From Dyella sp. GSA-30 (GTDB lineage: Bacteria > Pseudomonadota > Gammaproteobacteria > Xanthomonadales > Rhodanobacteraceae), in the NCBI RefSeq assembly GCF_027924605.1, contig NZ_AP027042.1, positions 2,271,524 through 2,335,523 of the forward strand: 64,000 bases of DNA, in the 5' to 3' direction. A program made the translations under genes and the position numbers. The notes under the pieces are model-generated. The model ran no database searches. It was not told the DNA's origin and saw only the letters and a list, made by a program, of their open reading frames with translations. Numbering within the stretch: the stretch's first letter is position 1; each line of letters opens with the position of its first letter. Shown here one piece after another: positions 1 through 9,464 of the stretch.

Positions 1-231
1 ATGGAAGGACCCATCGGCATGACCGAATGCAGCATGGCCGAAGGCCAATGCGAACGCGCGCCGCAATGTTCCGTGCGCGGCAGCTGGCAACAGGTCAACC
101 ATGTGGTCGAGCGCGCGCTCAAGGCGATGAGCCTTGCCGACATGCTGACGCCACCGCAACCCATCGCGCTTTCCATCGGCCATGCCGATGCACAGCATGC
201 CAATGAACGAAAGGGCACCACCGCATCATGA
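1..231 (+). CDS. SUF system regulator, Rrf2 family (3' fragment)
   Basis: Only the last 76 codons are in the window; the DNA-binding winged helix lies upstream of base 1, so the ATG at base 1 is probably internal. The fragment keeps the cysteine cluster of Rrf2/IscR proteins, C10-X6-C-X5-C, which in the family holds an Fe-S cluster used to sense cluster supply. The following helix ([22 protein letters not shown]) is typical of the suf-specific Rrf2 regulators of Xanthomonadales. Its stop overlaps the sufB start by 4 bases (ATGA), so it is co-transcribed with the operon it most likely represses or activates. Family assignment is by pattern and context; full-length sequence is not visible. Confidence 0.85.
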   Translation: MEGPIGMTECSMAEGQCERAPQCSVRGSWQQVNHVVERALKAMSLADMLTPPQPIALSIGHADAQHANERKGTTAS

Positions 232-1694
232 GCATCGAAACCAGCGAAAACACCTTGCTACGCGATAACGCCGAAGTCGCTTCGGCGCTCGGTCGCCGCT
301 ATGAGGCCGGTTTCGTCACGGATATCGAAACCGACAGCCTGCCGCCGGGACTGTCCGAAGACATCGTGCGCCAGTTGTCCGCGCTCAAGCAGGAGCCGGA
401 GTGGATGACCGAGTGGCGCCTGAAGGCGTACCGCCATTGGTTGACCATGCCGGAGCCGCATTGGGCCAAGCTGAAGATCGGCGCGATCGACTTCCAGGCG
501 ATCAGCTATTACGCCTCGCCGAAGAATCGCCCGAAGTCGCTCGCCGACGTCGACCCGAAACTGCTCGAAGCTTACGACAAGCTCGGCGTGCCGCTGCACG
601 AGCGCGCCAAGCTCGCCGGTGTCGCCGTCGATGCGGTGTTCGACTCGGTGTCCGTGGGCACGACGTTCCGCAAGGAGCTGGCCGAGGTCGGCGTGATCTT
701 CTGCTCGATGAGCGAGGCGATTCGCGAGCATCCCGAGCTGGTGCGGCAGTACCTCGGCAGTGTGGTGCCGGTAGGCGACAACTATTTCGCCGCGTTGAAC
801 TCGGCTGTGTTCTCCGATGGCTCCTTCGTGTTCATTCCCAAGGGCGTGCGTTGCCCGATGGAACTGTCGACTTATTTCCGTATCAACGCCGGCCACACCG
901 GGCAGTTCGAGCGCACGCTGATCATTGCCGAGGACGCCGCTTACGTGTCCTATCTCGAAGGCTGCACCGCGCCGATGCGCGACGAGAATCAGCTGCATGC
1001 GGCGGTGGTCGAACTGGTCACGCTGGAAAAGGCGCAGATCAAATATTCCACCGTGCAGAACTGGTACCCGGGCGACGAAGAAGGTCGCGGTGGCATTTAC
1101 AACTTCGTCACCAAGCGCGGCGATTGCCGCGGTGACGATTCCAAGATCTCCTGGACCCAGGTCGAAACCGGTTCGGCGATCACCTGGAAATACCCCAGCT
1201 GCGTGCTGCGCGGTGATCGCTCGGTGGGCGAGTTCTATTCGGTGGCGCTGACGCATCATCGTCAGCAGGCCGACACCGGTACCAAGATGATCCACATCGG
1301 CAAGAACACCAAGTCGAAGATCGTCTCCAAGGGCATCAGCGCGGGCCGCAGTTCCAATGCGTATCGCGGGCTGGTGAAAGTGGAGAAGGGTGCAGAAGGT
1401 GCGCGCAACTACACGCAGTGCGATTCGCTGTTGATCGGCAAGCGCTGCGGTGCCCACACCTTCCCGTATATGGAAGTGAAGAACCCGACCGCGATCGTCG
1501 AGCACGAGGCCACGACCTCGAAGATCTCCGATGATCAGCTGTTCTACTGCCGCGCGCGCGGCATCGGCGAAGAAGACGCTGTATCGATGATCGTCGACGG
1601 CTTCTGCAAACAGGTGTTCCGCGAACTGCCGATGGAGTTCGCCGTGGAGGCCAAGAAGCTGCTGGAAATTTCGCTGGAAGGTGCGGTCGGCTAA
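228..1694 (+). CDS. sufB: Fe-S cluster assembly scaffold subunit SufB
   Basis: The 488-residue protein has the usual SufB length. It forms the SufBC2D scaffold in the cytoplasm, where sulfur and iron are joined into nascent Fe-S clusters. Recognisable stretches are [24 protein letters not shown], the core beta-helix, and the C-terminal [20 protein letters not shown] segment that contains the conserved cysteine corresponding to the sulfur-accepting region of E. coli SufB. The ATG overlaps the regulator stop (ATGA), which fixes the start. sufC follows after 42 bases. Nothing is unusual about the gene. Confidence 0.97.
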   Translation: MSIETSENTLLRDNAEVASALGRRYEAGFVTDIETDSLPPGLSEDIVRQLSALKQEPEWMTEWRLKAYRHWLTMPEPHWAKLKIGAIDFQAISYYASPKNRPKSLADVDPKLLEAYDKLGVPLHERAKLAGVAVDAVFDSVSVGTTFRKELAEVGVIFCSMSEAIREHPELVRQYLGSVVPVGDNYFAALNSAVFSDGSFVFIPKGVRCPMELSTYFRINAGHTGQFERTLIIAEDAAYVSYLEGCTAPMRDENQLHAAVVELVTLEKAQIKYSTVQNWYPGDEEGRGGIYNFVTKRGDCRGDDSKISWTQVETGSAITWKYPSCVLRGDRSVGEFYSVALTHHRQQADTGTKMIHIGKNTKSKIVSKGISAGRSSNAYRGLVKVEKGAEGARNYTQCDSLLIGKRCGAHTFPYMEVKNPTAIVEHEATTSKISDDQLFYCRARGIGEEDAVSMIVDGFCKQVFRELPMEFAVEAKKLLEISLEGAVG

Positions 1695-1736
1695 GCCGCC
1701 GTTCGCCCTCCACACATTCATTGCGGATTTGAAGAC

Positions 1737-2501
1737 ATGTTGAAGATCGAAAACCTGCACGCCCGTGTCGAGGGCAAGGACATCCTCAAGGGCCTGAGCC
1801 TTACCGTGAACCCGGGCGAGGTGCACGCCATCATGGGTCCGAACGGCGCCGGCAAGTCGACCCTGGGCAATGTATTGTCCGGCCGCGACGGCTATGAAGT
1901 GACGCAGGGTTCGGTGATGTTCGAAGGTCGCGATCTGTTGGCGCTCGATCCGGAAGACCGTGCGGCCGCGGGTGTGTTTCTCGCGTTCCAGTACCCGGTA
2001 GAAATTCCCGGCGTCAACAATACCTATTTCCTGCGCGCGGCCCTGAACGCACAGCGCAAGCAGCGTGGCGAGCAGGAGCTCGACTCCATGCAGTTCCTTA
2101 AGCTGGTGCGCGAGAAACTGAAAGTGATGCAGATTTCCGGCGAGCTGCTGCATCGCGCCGTGAATGAAGGCTTCTCCGGCGGCGAGAAAAAGCGCAACGA
2201 GATTTTCCAGATGGCCGTGCTCGAGCCGAAGCTGGCGATTCTGGACGAAACCGACTCGGGCCTGGATATCGACGCGCTCAAGCAGGTGTCGCAAGGCGTC
2301 AACGCGCTGCGTTCGCCCGACCGTGCCTTCCTGATGATTACCCATTACCAGCGTCTGCTCGATTACGTGCAGCCGGATTTCGTGCATGTGCTGGCCGATG
2401 GCCGCATTATCGAAAGCGGCGACAAGTCGCTGGCACTGAAGCTGGAAGAACACGGTTACGCCTGGATTGCCGAGCGTGAGCCAGCCGGAGCGCAGGCATG
2501 A
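1737..2501 (+). CDS. sufC: Fe-S cluster assembly ATPase SufC
   Basis: A 254-residue ABC-type ATPase without membrane segments that powers the SufBCD scaffold. The Walker A motif GPNGAGKST sits at residues 34-42, the family-specific signature FSGGEKKRNE near residue 145, and Walker B with LAILDETDSGLDID near residue 168. The ETDSGLD version is diagnostic of SufC rather than of a transport ATPase. Its end overlaps the start of sufD by 4 bases, implying translational coupling. The short gap to sufB has no terminator-like hairpin. Confidence 0.97.
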   Translation: MLKIENLHARVEGKDILKGLSLTVNPGEVHAIMGPNGAGKSTLGNVLSGRDGYEVTQGSVMFEGRDLLALDPEDRAAAGVFLAFQYPVEIPGVNNTYFLRAALNAQRKQRGEQELDSMQFLKLVREKLKVMQISGELLHRAVNEGFSGGEKKRNEIFQMAVLEPKLAILDETDSGLDIDALKQVSQGVNALRSPDRAFLMITHYQRLLDYVQPDFVHVLADGRIIESGDKSLALKLEEHGYAWIAEREPAGAQA

Positions 2502-3811
2502 GTCAGCAGCCGGCCCGCCCGCCGTTGCTGGAGTCGCTGCTCGATGCGCCGCTGCCGCAAGGCGCGGCATGGCTCGATGCCATCCGGCGCGAAAATCTCG
2601 ACGCCTTGAGTGCCACCGGACTGCCCGATAGCCGTAACGAAGCCTGGAAATACACGGCACTGCGCGCGCTGGGGCAGCGCCGCTTTGTACAGGGCGATGC
2701 GCAGGCCTCGACACGTGATATCGATGTTGCGGCGCTCTCGCTGCCGGGTGTTGCCGGACCGCGCCTGGTCTTCGTCAATGGCGTGTTTCGCGAAGACCTG
2801 TCGCAACTCGATAACCTGCCCGATGGCCTGGAAGTATTGCCGCTGTCGCGCGCGTTGGCGCAGGACGACGAGCCGTTGCGTTTTGCACTCGGTCATCGCT
2901 ATCGCGAGGCGGCTGATGCCTTTGCGCAGCTCAACGCGGCGTACGCGCAGGAAGGCGTGGTGCTGCGTGTCGCTGCCGGTGCCGTTATCGAACAGCCTGT
3001 CCATTTCAGTTTCATAGGTGCTTTCGCCGAACAAGCGGCCTGGCATCTACGCCATGTCATTGCGTTAGGTGACGGTGCCGAGCTCAGCCTTGTCGAGCAC
3101 CACCTGGGCTTCGGTGACGCACAGCAACTGGCTACCTCGGTCGCCGATATCGTGTTGGGCGAACGGGCCAGGCTCGATATGACGCTGTTGCAGCAGGCAG
3201 CCACCGATGCCTCCCTGATCCGCCGTACCAGTGTGCAACTGGGCGTGGCCGCTCATGCGACGCTTAATGTCGTGGAGTTGGGCGGCGCCTTGGTGCGCCA
3301 TGATCTGCATGCGACCATCAAGGGCGATAACGCGCGTCTGGATACGCGTGGCGTGTTCGCCTTGCGTGGCCGGCAACACGTGGATACGCAGCTGTCGATC
3401 CGACACGATGCCTTGAACTCGGCATCGGAATCGATCTGGCGTGGCGTCGCCGACGAGCGTTCGCGCGGAGTGTTCCGTGGCGCGATCCTGGTCGCCGAGG
3501 GTGCCGACGGTAGCGATGCCAGCCTGAGCAACAAGAATCTCCTGCTGTCTTCGCAAGCCGAAATCGATACCAAGCCGGAGCTGGAAATCTACGCCGACGA
3601 GGTCAAGGCCGCGCACGGCGCCACAGTCGGCCAGCTCGACGAGCGTTCGCTGTTTTACCTGCGTTCGCGCGGTATTCCCTTGGCCGAGGCGCGCAGCCTG
3701 CTGACGGCGGCCTTTTGCCGCGCGGTGTTCGCATCGATGCCGAACGAAACCCTGCGCGATCATATTTCACAGCTGCTGCTCCTGCAGTTGCCAGTCGATC
3801 AGGTCGCCTGA
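2498..3811 (+). CDS. sufD: Fe-S cluster assembly scaffold subunit SufD
   Basis: A 437-residue paralogue of SufB that pairs with it and with two SufC subunits. The C-terminal half carries the SufBD core, including the AAHGATVGQLDERSLFYLRSRG stretch that holds the histidine implicated in iron acquisition in E. coli SufD. The N-terminal third is variable, as usual for SufD. The ATG overlaps the sufC stop (ATGA). sufS follows after 19 bases, so the whole suf block is one transcription unit. Confidence 0.95.
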   Translation: MSQQPARPPLLESLLDAPLPQGAAWLDAIRRENLDALSATGLPDSRNEAWKYTALRALGQRRFVQGDAQASTRDIDVAALSLPGVAGPRLVFVNGVFREDLSQLDNLPDGLEVLPLSRALAQDDEPLRFALGHRYREAADAFAQLNAAYAQEGVVLRVAAGAVIEQPVHFSFIGAFAEQAAWHLRHVIALGDGAELSLVEHHLGFGDAQQLATSVADIVLGERARLDMTLLQQAATDASLIRRTSVQLGVAAHATLNVVELGGALVRHDLHATIKGDNARLDTRGVFALRGRQHVDTQLSIRHDALNSASESIWRGVADERSRGVFRGAILVAEGADGSDASLSNKNLLLSSQAEIDTKPELEIYADEVKAAHGATVGQLDERSLFYLRSRGIPLAEARSLLTAAFCRAVFASMPNETLRDHISQLLLLQLPVDQVA

Positions 3812-3830
3812 GCGGCCAGCGAGTCCCTTC

Positions 3831-5075
3831 ATGAATGCTCAAGCCCAGCTAGCCACCGCTTTCGACGTCGAACGTATTCGCGCGGACTTTCCGCTGCTCA
3901 AGCGCACCGTGCACGGCAAGCCGTTGGTGTATTTCGACAATGCCAATACCAGCCAGAAGCCGGTGTCGGTGATCGAGGCGGTGGACCGGCACTATCGCGA
4001 GCACAATGCCAACGTGGCGCGCGCCGTGCATCAGCTTGGCGAAGAGGCAACGGCAGCGTATGAGAGCGCTCGCGATGGTCTGGCGCGTTTTATCAACGCC
4101 GGCTCACGCAACGATATCGTGCTGACCTCCGGTACGACGCAGTCGATCAATCTGGTGGCCTATAGTTTCGCGTTGCCGCGGCTGAAGCCAGGCGATGTGA
4201 TCCTCACCACCGTCATGGAGCATCACGCCAATATCGTGCCTTGGCAGCTGGTCGCCGCGCGCAGCGGGGCCACCGTCAAGGCGGCGCCGATCGACCAGCA
4301 TGGCGAGCTGATCCTCGAAGAATTCATCAAGCTGCTGACGCCGGACGTAAAACTGGCCTGCGTTGCGCACGTGTCCAATGTGCTCGGTACGGTCAACCCG
4401 GTGCGCGAGATCGCGCGCGAGTGCAAAAAGCGCGGTATTCCGCTGCTGGTCGACGGCTCGCAGGCCGTGCCGCATCGCCCGGTGGACGTGCAGGCGCTCG
4501 GCTGCGATTTCTATGCGATTACCGGGCACAAGATGCTTGGGCCTACCGGCACGGGCGCACTGTGGGCCAAGCGCGAACACCTGCAGGCGATGCCGCCATT
4601 TTTTGGCGGTGGCGAGATGATTCGCGAGGTGAGTTTCAGCGGCACCACGTTTGCCGAGCCTCCGCACAAGTTCGAAGCGGGCACGCCCAATATCGCGGGC
4701 TTCGCCGGATTGTCGGCGGCGATGGACTACTACCAGTCCATTGGGTTCGACGCGATCCGTGCCTGGGAAGATCGCTTGCTTTCGTATGCGACGGAGCGTC
4801 TGCGCGATATCCCCGGCTTGCGCATCATTGGCGAAGCCAAGGACAAGGAACCGGTGATCTCGTTCCTGATCGATGGCGCCCAGGCGACCGACCTGGCAAC
4901 CCTGCTGGACCTGGAAGGCGTTGCCGTACGGTCGGGCCATCACTGTGCCCATCCGTTGATGCAGTTCTACGGCGTTCCCGCGACTTTGCGTGCATCGCTG
5001 GCGTTCTACAACACGCGTGAAGAAATCGATGCGTTCATCACGGCCTTGCTGAAGGTGCGCAAGCTGTTGCTTTGA
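3831..5075 (+). CDS. sufS: Cysteine desulfurase SufS
   Basis: A 414-residue PLP-dependent class V aminotransferase-fold enzyme that removes sulfur from cysteine as a persulfide for the SufBCD scaffold. The PLP lysine is K234 in ITGHKMLGPTG, and the catalytic cysteine is C372 in RSGHHCAHPLMQ, the short-loop form typical of the SufS/CsdA group. It is the last suf gene here: no sufE, sufU or sufA lies in the following 4 kb. The sulfur acceptor partner must be encoded elsewhere. The next gene starts 105 bases downstream with its own ribosome binding site. Confidence 0.96.
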   Translation: MNAQAQLATAFDVERIRADFPLLKRTVHGKPLVYFDNANTSQKPVSVIEAVDRHYREHNANVARAVHQLGEEATAAYESARDGLARFINAGSRNDIVLTSGTTQSINLVAYSFALPRLKPGDVILTTVMEHHANIVPWQLVAARSGATVKAAPIDQHGELILEEFIKLLTPDVKLACVAHVSNVLGTVNPVREIARECKKRGIPLLVDGSQAVPHRPVDVQALGCDFYAITGHKMLGPTGTGALWAKREHLQAMPPFFGGGEMIREVSFSGTTFAEPPHKFEAGTPNIAGFAGLSAAMDYYQSIGFDAIRAWEDRLLSYATERLRDIPGLRIIGEAKDKEPVISFLIDGAQATDLATLLDLEGVAVRSGHHCAHPLMQFYGVPATLRASLAFYNTREEIDAFITALLKVRKLLL

Positions 5076-5180
5076 ATAAGAGGCTGCGGGTCGTGACTGA
5101 AGTCGCTCCTCCAGAAAAGCCGAGGGAATTGGGCTAAAGTCGAACCTGCCACGACAGGGATGGCGTCTGGGGAGGTCTTT

Positions 5181-6191
5181 ATGCGGCAAGCTTTGGGCCG
5201 GGCCGGGTTGGCCCGATGGCTGGCATTGTTGGTTTTTTGCGCATGGATGCTTCCGGCTTCCGCTGGGGCGCAGGACGTCCCGGAGCTGCGCGGACGCGTC
5301 AATGACTACGCTGGCGTGCTGGGCAATACGTCCGCACTGGAAGCCAAGCTCGCTGCGGAAGAACAACGCGCCGGCAATCAGGTCGTCGTGCTGACTGTGG
5401 CCGACCTTGCCGGCCAGGATATCGAGAGCTACGCCAACGCGGCGTTCCATCAATGGCGGCTCGGACACAAGGGTGTCGATAACGGCGTGTTGATCGTTCT
5501 TGCGGTCAAGGATCGGCGTGCACGTATCGAAGTCGGTTATGGCCTCGAAGGCGATCTGACCGATGTGACCAGCTCGCTGATTCTGCGCGAGCAGATGCAT
5601 CCATTGTTTGCAAAAGGCGATTACGCGGGCGGCATCAATGCCGGCGTCGATGCCGTGCTGGGCGTGCTTGCCGGTGCAACGGTCACGGGTACGCCCGAAA
5701 GCACGCCACACAAGGACAGCGTGCCGATATGGGTATCTATTTTCTTGATGGTGCTTACGGTGATTTTCAGCCTGATGGCCGCCAGCGGCGGCGGCCTGGC
5801 CACGCTGTGGGTCACGCCGTTGTGCAGTATTTTTCTGTTCGTGCTTTGGCCGTGGTATTGGGCTCTGGCAGCCTTATTGGCTTGCCTGATGGGCGTCTAT
5901 GCGATGCGCCGGCAAAACATGCGCAAGGCTTTTACGCGCAAGGGCATGGTAAGGAAGGCGTTTGCATCGAATCACCTCACCGATTGGCCGCCTTCGCTCT
6001 GGCAGGTCATGCTTTGGGTCGGTGCGTGGACGTCTACGGGCTCGAGATCGTCGTCCAGTAGCGACAGTTCGAGTTGGAGCAGTTCGAGCTCGTCCAGCGA
6101 CTGGTCGTCGTCATCGGGCTCATCGTCGGATTCGAGTTTTTCCGGCGACGGTGGCGATTCGGGTGGCGGCGGTTCGTCCGATAGCTGGTAA
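5181..6191 (+). CDS. TPM-domain (YgcG-like) membrane protein with serine-rich tail
   Basis: The chosen ATG is preceded by GGGGAGG seven bases upstream; an ATG 21 bases earlier lacks a site. The product (336 residues) starts with a signal peptide ending near SAGAQD. A TPM domain follows (LRGRVNDYAGVLGNTSALEAKL; VLTVADLAGQDIESYANAAFHQW; IEVGYGLEGDLTD), then two or three membrane segments. The tail is almost only Ser, Asp, Gly and Trp, ending SGGGGSSDSW. This low-complexity C-terminus is common in the YgcG family. TPM proteins are linked to membrane protein quality control or to photosystem repair in plants, but the bacterial role is not settled. Here it sits directly after sufS. Confidence 0.85.
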   Translation: MRQALGRAGLARWLALLVFCAWMLPASAGAQDVPELRGRVNDYAGVLGNTSALEAKLAAEEQRAGNQVVVLTVADLAGQDIESYANAAFHQWRLGHKGVDNGVLIVLAVKDRRARIEVGYGLEGDLTDVTSSLILREQMHPLFAKGDYAGGINAGVDAVLGVLAGATVTGTPESTPHKDSVPIWVSIFLMVLTVIFSLMAASGGGLATLWVTPLCSIFLFVLWPWYWALAALLACLMGVYAMRRQNMRKAFTRKGMVRKAFASNHLTDWPPSLWQVMLWVGAWTSTGSRSSSSSDSSSWSSSSSSSDWSSSSGSSSDSSFSGDGGDSGGGGSSDSW

Positions 6192-6219
6192 TACGCAGGC
6201 GGCGAGCGCCGCCTGCGTA
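6192..6219. terminator. Hairpin between convergent genes
   Basis: A perfect 12-bp inverted repeat (TACGCAGGCGGC with its complement) around a 4-base loop lies one base after the stop of the TPM gene and 7 bases before the stop of the convergent M13 gene. There is no T-tract, so it may stop transcription from both sides only weakly, or work with Rho. Confidence 0.6.
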
Positions 6220-6226
6220 TCGGGCC

Positions 6227-8260
6227 TTACCAGATCTTTACCTGCTTATCGCTGGCGCGGACCATGTTCGAGCCGGCCTTGCACTGGAACGCCTGCGCGA
6301 AAGCGGCCATGTTCGACGGCGCACCGATAGCGCGGAACTGCGCCGGTGCGTGCGGATCGGTGTTGAGCGAGGTGAGCTGCGCTTCGGGACGGATATTGCC
6401 GCGCCATACGCGCGCCCAGTTGAGAAAGAAGCGCTGGTCCTGCGTGTAGCCGTCGATCTTCTCGTTCGCTTCTTTCGGATTGTTCTTCAACGCCATCTGC
6501 AAGGCGTCGTAGGCTGCGTTGAGGCCGCCCAGATCGCCGATGTTCTCGCCCATGGTCAGCTGGCCGTTGACGAACTTGCCGGGCAACGCCTCATAACCGT
6601 TGAACTGAGCGGCCAGCTTGGCGGTGCGTTCCTCGAACGCCTTGCGATCGGCATCGGTCCACCAGTTGACGTTATTGCCCTTGGCGTCGAACTTGCTGCC
6701 CTGGTCGTCATAGCCATGGCCCATTTCATGGCCAATCACCGCGCCGATGCCGCCGTAGTTGAGTGCATCGTCGGCGGTCGCCGAGAAGAACGGCGGCTGC
6801 AGGATGGCGGCAGGGAAGACAATCTCGTTCTTCTGCGAGTTGTAATAGGCGTTGACCGTTTGCGGCGTCATGCCCCACTCAGTGCGGTCGACCGGCTTGC
6901 CGATCTTGCCGACCATATAATCGTAGTTGAACTTGTCGGCGGCGTGGACGTTGGCAAAGTAGTTGTCCGGCGTCAGCTGCAGGCCGCTCCAGTCGCGCCA
7001 CTTGTCCGGGTAGCCGATCTTCGGTACGAAGGTCGCCCATTTTTCCAGCGCCTTCTGCTTGGTTGCTGCGCTCATCCATTCCAGGTTCTCGATGCGCGAC
7101 TTATAGGCGGCGCGCAGGTTGTTCACCAGTTGCTCGGCGCGCTGCTTGGAATCGGGCGAGAAGTTCTTCGCGACATAGAGCTCGCCGAGCGCCATGCCCA
7201 TGCTCTCGTTGACCGTGGCCAGCGAAATTTTCCAGCGCACTTCCATTTCCTTCTGGCCATTCAAGGTGCTCTTGTTGAAGGCGAAGTCTTCCTGCTGGAA
7301 CGGCTTGGACAGATAGGCTGCGGCATTATTGATCGCGTGGAAGCGCAGATAGGCCTGCCATTGGGCCGCCGGTACATCGGTAAGCATCTTGTCCACTTCG
7401 CCGAAGAACGCCGGCTGCGACAGCGAGAAGCCGTCGGTAACGTCTGCATGCTGCGTCTTGAAGAACGTGGCCCAGTCGAAATGCGGCGTCACCTTGTCGG
7501 CATCGGCGATGCTGATGAAGTGATAGCGGTTTTCCGGCTTGCGCATCTCGGTCGGCGGCAACGAGACAGCTGCCAGGCGGGTTTCGAATTTCATGGCCGC
7601 ATCGGCCTGCGTCTTTGCGTCGGCAGCCGACACGCCGGTCAATTGCAGGAGCTTGGCGATATGTGCGACATAGGCGACACGGATCTTTTCGTAGTCGGGC
7701 TTGGTGTAGTAATCGGGAGTGGGCAAGCCCAGGCCGCCCTGGCCGGCATAGGCGATCTGCTTGTCCGAATCCTTGAAGTCGGCGTTGCCGCCGAAGCGGA
7801 ACAGCACCGGCGTGCCTTGGGCGTAGGTATCGCTGATATAGGTTGCGATATCCGCCGGGGTTTTCAGTGCGGCGATGCGCGCCAGCTGCGGCTTGATCGG
7901 ATCGAAGCCGGCTTTGTCGATGGCCGCTTCGTTCATGCCGGTGGCGTACAGATAGCCGATCTTCTGTTCGATCGACCCTGCCTTGGCATCCGCGGCGCTC
8001 TTGGCCGCCGCTTCCACAATGATTCGCTGCGCCTTGAGGCTGTCTTCGCGCAGAGCGTCGAACGAACCCCAGCGCGTGCGATCGGCAGGGATCGGGTTGG
8101 CCGCGACCCACTTGGCGTTGACGAAGCCGTTGAAGTCGGAGCAGGGATCGATCTTGCTGTTCAGATCCTGGATGTTGAATGTGTCCGTCGCGGCTGCGGC
8201 GACGCCGCAAAGGCTTAAGGTCACCGCGAAGGCCAGCGGCTTGAGAAGGCTCTTTTTCAT
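6227..8260 (-). CDS. M13 family zinc metallopeptidase, secreted
   Basis: Neprilysin/PepO-type endopeptidase. The start at MKKSLLKPLAFAVTLSLCGVAAAA is preceded by GGGAG and gives a 677-residue protein with a Sec signal peptide cut after AAA; a longer frame to base 8344 has no support. The zinc motif HEMGH is at residues 511-515 (in VIGHEMGHGYDDQG), the third zinc ligand is expected at E572 in GENIGDLGG, and the C-terminus ends in the C-x-pattern CKAGSNMVRASDKQVKIW shared by bacterial M13 enzymes. It is one of three M13 genes in this window. Unlike the other two it lacks a lipobox cysteine and is probably soluble in the periplasm or secreted. Confidence 0.95.
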   Translation of the reverse strand: MKKSLLKPLAFAVTLSLCGVAAAATDTFNIQDLNSKIDPCSDFNGFVNAKWVAANPIPADRTRWGSFDALREDSLKAQRIIVEAAAKSAADAKAGSIEQKIGYLYATGMNEAAIDKAGFDPIKPQLARIAALKTPADIATYISDTYAQGTPVLFRFGGNADFKDSDKQIAYAGQGGLGLPTPDYYTKPDYEKIRVAYVAHIAKLLQLTGVSAADAKTQADAAMKFETRLAAVSLPPTEMRKPENRYHFISIADADKVTPHFDWATFFKTQHADVTDGFSLSQPAFFGEVDKMLTDVPAAQWQAYLRFHAINNAAAYLSKPFQQEDFAFNKSTLNGQKEMEVRWKISLATVNESMGMALGELYVAKNFSPDSKQRAEQLVNNLRAAYKSRIENLEWMSAATKQKALEKWATFVPKIGYPDKWRDWSGLQLTPDNYFANVHAADKFNYDYMVGKIGKPVDRTEWGMTPQTVNAYYNSQKNEIVFPAAILQPPFFSATADDALNYGGIGAVIGHEMGHGYDDQGSKFDAKGNNVNWWTDADRKAFEERTAKLAAQFNGYEALPGKFVNGQLTMGENIGDLGGLNAAYDALQMALKNNPKEANEKIDGYTQDQRFFLNWARVWRGNIRPEAQLTSLNTDPHAPAQFRAIGAPSNMAAFAQAFQCKAGSNMVRASDKQVKIW

Positions 8261-8399
8261 GTGTGCTCCCACTTTGAGATCTGTCCGGATTGCCCGAGCC
8301 CCACGCGCAGGCAAATCAGGGCAGGCTAGGCAGCGGGGGACCATGGCCGACAGTGTCGAAGGTCATTGCTGCGTTGCGCTACGCGGTTATCATGTGGCC

Positions 8400-8945
8400 A
8401 TGTCACACGCCATTACACTCAGCTTCCGACCGGCCGTCGTGGCCGATGTCCCTGCCATCGTGCCCCTGGTCGAATCCGCCTATCGCGGCGAATCGGGCCT
8501 GCGCGGCTGGACCACCGAATCGCATCTGCTCGACGGTCAGCGCACCGATCCGCCAGCTGTGGCGGCCATTATCGAGGCGCCCGACAGCATGGTGCTGCTT
8601 GCCGAAAGTAACGGCGCGTTACAGGCTTGCTGCCAGCTGGAGCGGCAAGAGCGGGCCGGCTACTTCGGCATGTTCGCTGTGGTTCCGACGCTGCAAGGTG
8701 CCGGTATCGGCAAGGCTGTACTGGCTGAGGCCGAGCGATTCGCACGTGAGGTCTGGGGTTGCGAAGCGATGCGCATGACGGTGATCGAACAGCGCGATGA
8801 ATTGATTCAATGGTATGAGCGGCGCGGCTATCGACTGACCGGCGAGCATGAGCCGTTTCCCTATGGCCAGGAGCGTTTCGGCATACCGCGCCGCGACGAC
8901 CTGCGTTTTGTCGTGCTGTCCAAGTTGTTGACGGTGGCTGCATGA
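8400..8945 (+). CDS. GNAT family N-acetyltransferase
   Basis: A 181-residue acetyl-CoA-dependent transferase of unknown substrate. The acetyl-CoA loop is visible as VVPTLQGAGIGKAVLAEAE, followed by the GNAT C-terminal motif MTVIEQRDELIQWYERRGY. The start is set at MSHAITLSFRPA, which begins the domain; an in-frame GTG lies two codons upstream and no clear ribosome binding site is present. Its stop overlaps the start of the Rieske gene (ATGA), so the two are translated together. It is divergent from the M13 gene. Confidence 0.88.
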   Translation: MSHAITLSFRPAVVADVPAIVPLVESAYRGESGLRGWTTESHLLDGQRTDPPAVAAIIEAPDSMVLLAESNGALQACCQLERQERAGYFGMFAVVPTLQGAGIGKAVLAEAERFAREVWGCEAMRMTVIEQRDELIQWYERRGYRLTGEHEPFPYGQERFGIPRRDDLRFVVLSKLLTVAA

Positions 8946-9259
8946 ACGACTGGATCTATGTCGGTACGCGCAGCGAATTGCTGCCGGGCGAGTTCAAGGT
9001 GGTGTGGGATGGCGATGTCGCTATCGCGGTCTACAATATCGATGGCGATCTCTACGCTATCGAAGACGTCTGTACCCACGATGGTGGGGAGCTTGCCGGT
9101 GGTCCGTTGCAAGGTTTCGAGGTCGAATGCCCGCGGCATGGGGCGCGTTTTGACTTGCGCAATGGTGAAGTGACTTGTCCGCCTGCGTATGAACCGGTGG
9201 CGTGTTTTCCGGTGCGTGAAGAGCACGGTGGAATCTGGACCAAGGATGATCGTGGCTGA
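8942..9259 (+). CDS. Rieske [2Fe-2S] ferredoxin, non-heme oxygenase type
   Basis: A 105-residue soluble Rieske protein. The cluster ligands are in CTHDGG and CPRHGARF, the C-X-H and C-X2-H pairs that bind a [2Fe-2S] cluster. The size and lack of a membrane anchor match the ferredoxin component of ring-hydroxylating dioxygenases and stand-alone NirD-like ferredoxins. No oxygenase is nearby. In related Xanthomonadales, as I recall, such a gene sits next to suf genes, which suggests a role as client or electron carrier for Fe-S assembly; that link is inference. Confidence 0.92.
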   Translation: MNDWIYVGTRSELLPGEFKVVWDGDVAIAVYNIDGDLYAIEDVCTHDGGELAGGPLQGFEVECPRHGARFDLRNGEVTCPPAYEPVACFPVREEHGGIWTKDDRG

Positions 9260-9305
9260 TCTGTTTGGGAGCGGCGTAAAGGAGCTTCCAAAAACCTTTC
9301 CTATT

Positions 9306-9412
9306 CGTCATTCCGGCGAAGGCCGGAATCCATTACTCAGCGTAGATGCTTGCCGCATGCTGCCTGACGAGCGATAACTGAGGAATGGCTCCCGGCCTTC
9401 GCCGGGATGACG
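9306..9412. repeat. Paired REP palindromes (BIME-like) forming one long inverted repeat
   Basis: Two REP-type hairpins face each other: ATTCCGGC-gaag-GCCGGAAT at 9310-9329 and TCCCGGC-cttc-GCCGGGA at 9390-9407. The flanks also pair (CGTCAT with ATGACG; CCATTACTCAG with CTGAGGAATGG, one mismatch), so the whole element can fold as one stem. It fills most of the 205-base gap between the Rieske gene and the convergent acyltransferase. Confidence 0.8.
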
Positions 9413-9464
9413 ACAAAAACTGAGGTTATGCCGGGGTTCTTTTCAGTCGCGGCTGATGCCGCTC

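Noticed and set aside
258-2714. 818-codon open frame on the minus strand across the suf genes
   Set aside because: It lies fully antisense to sufB, sufC and the start of sufD. Long antisense frames are common at this GC content, and its product is rich in His, Arg and Ala without recognisable domains.
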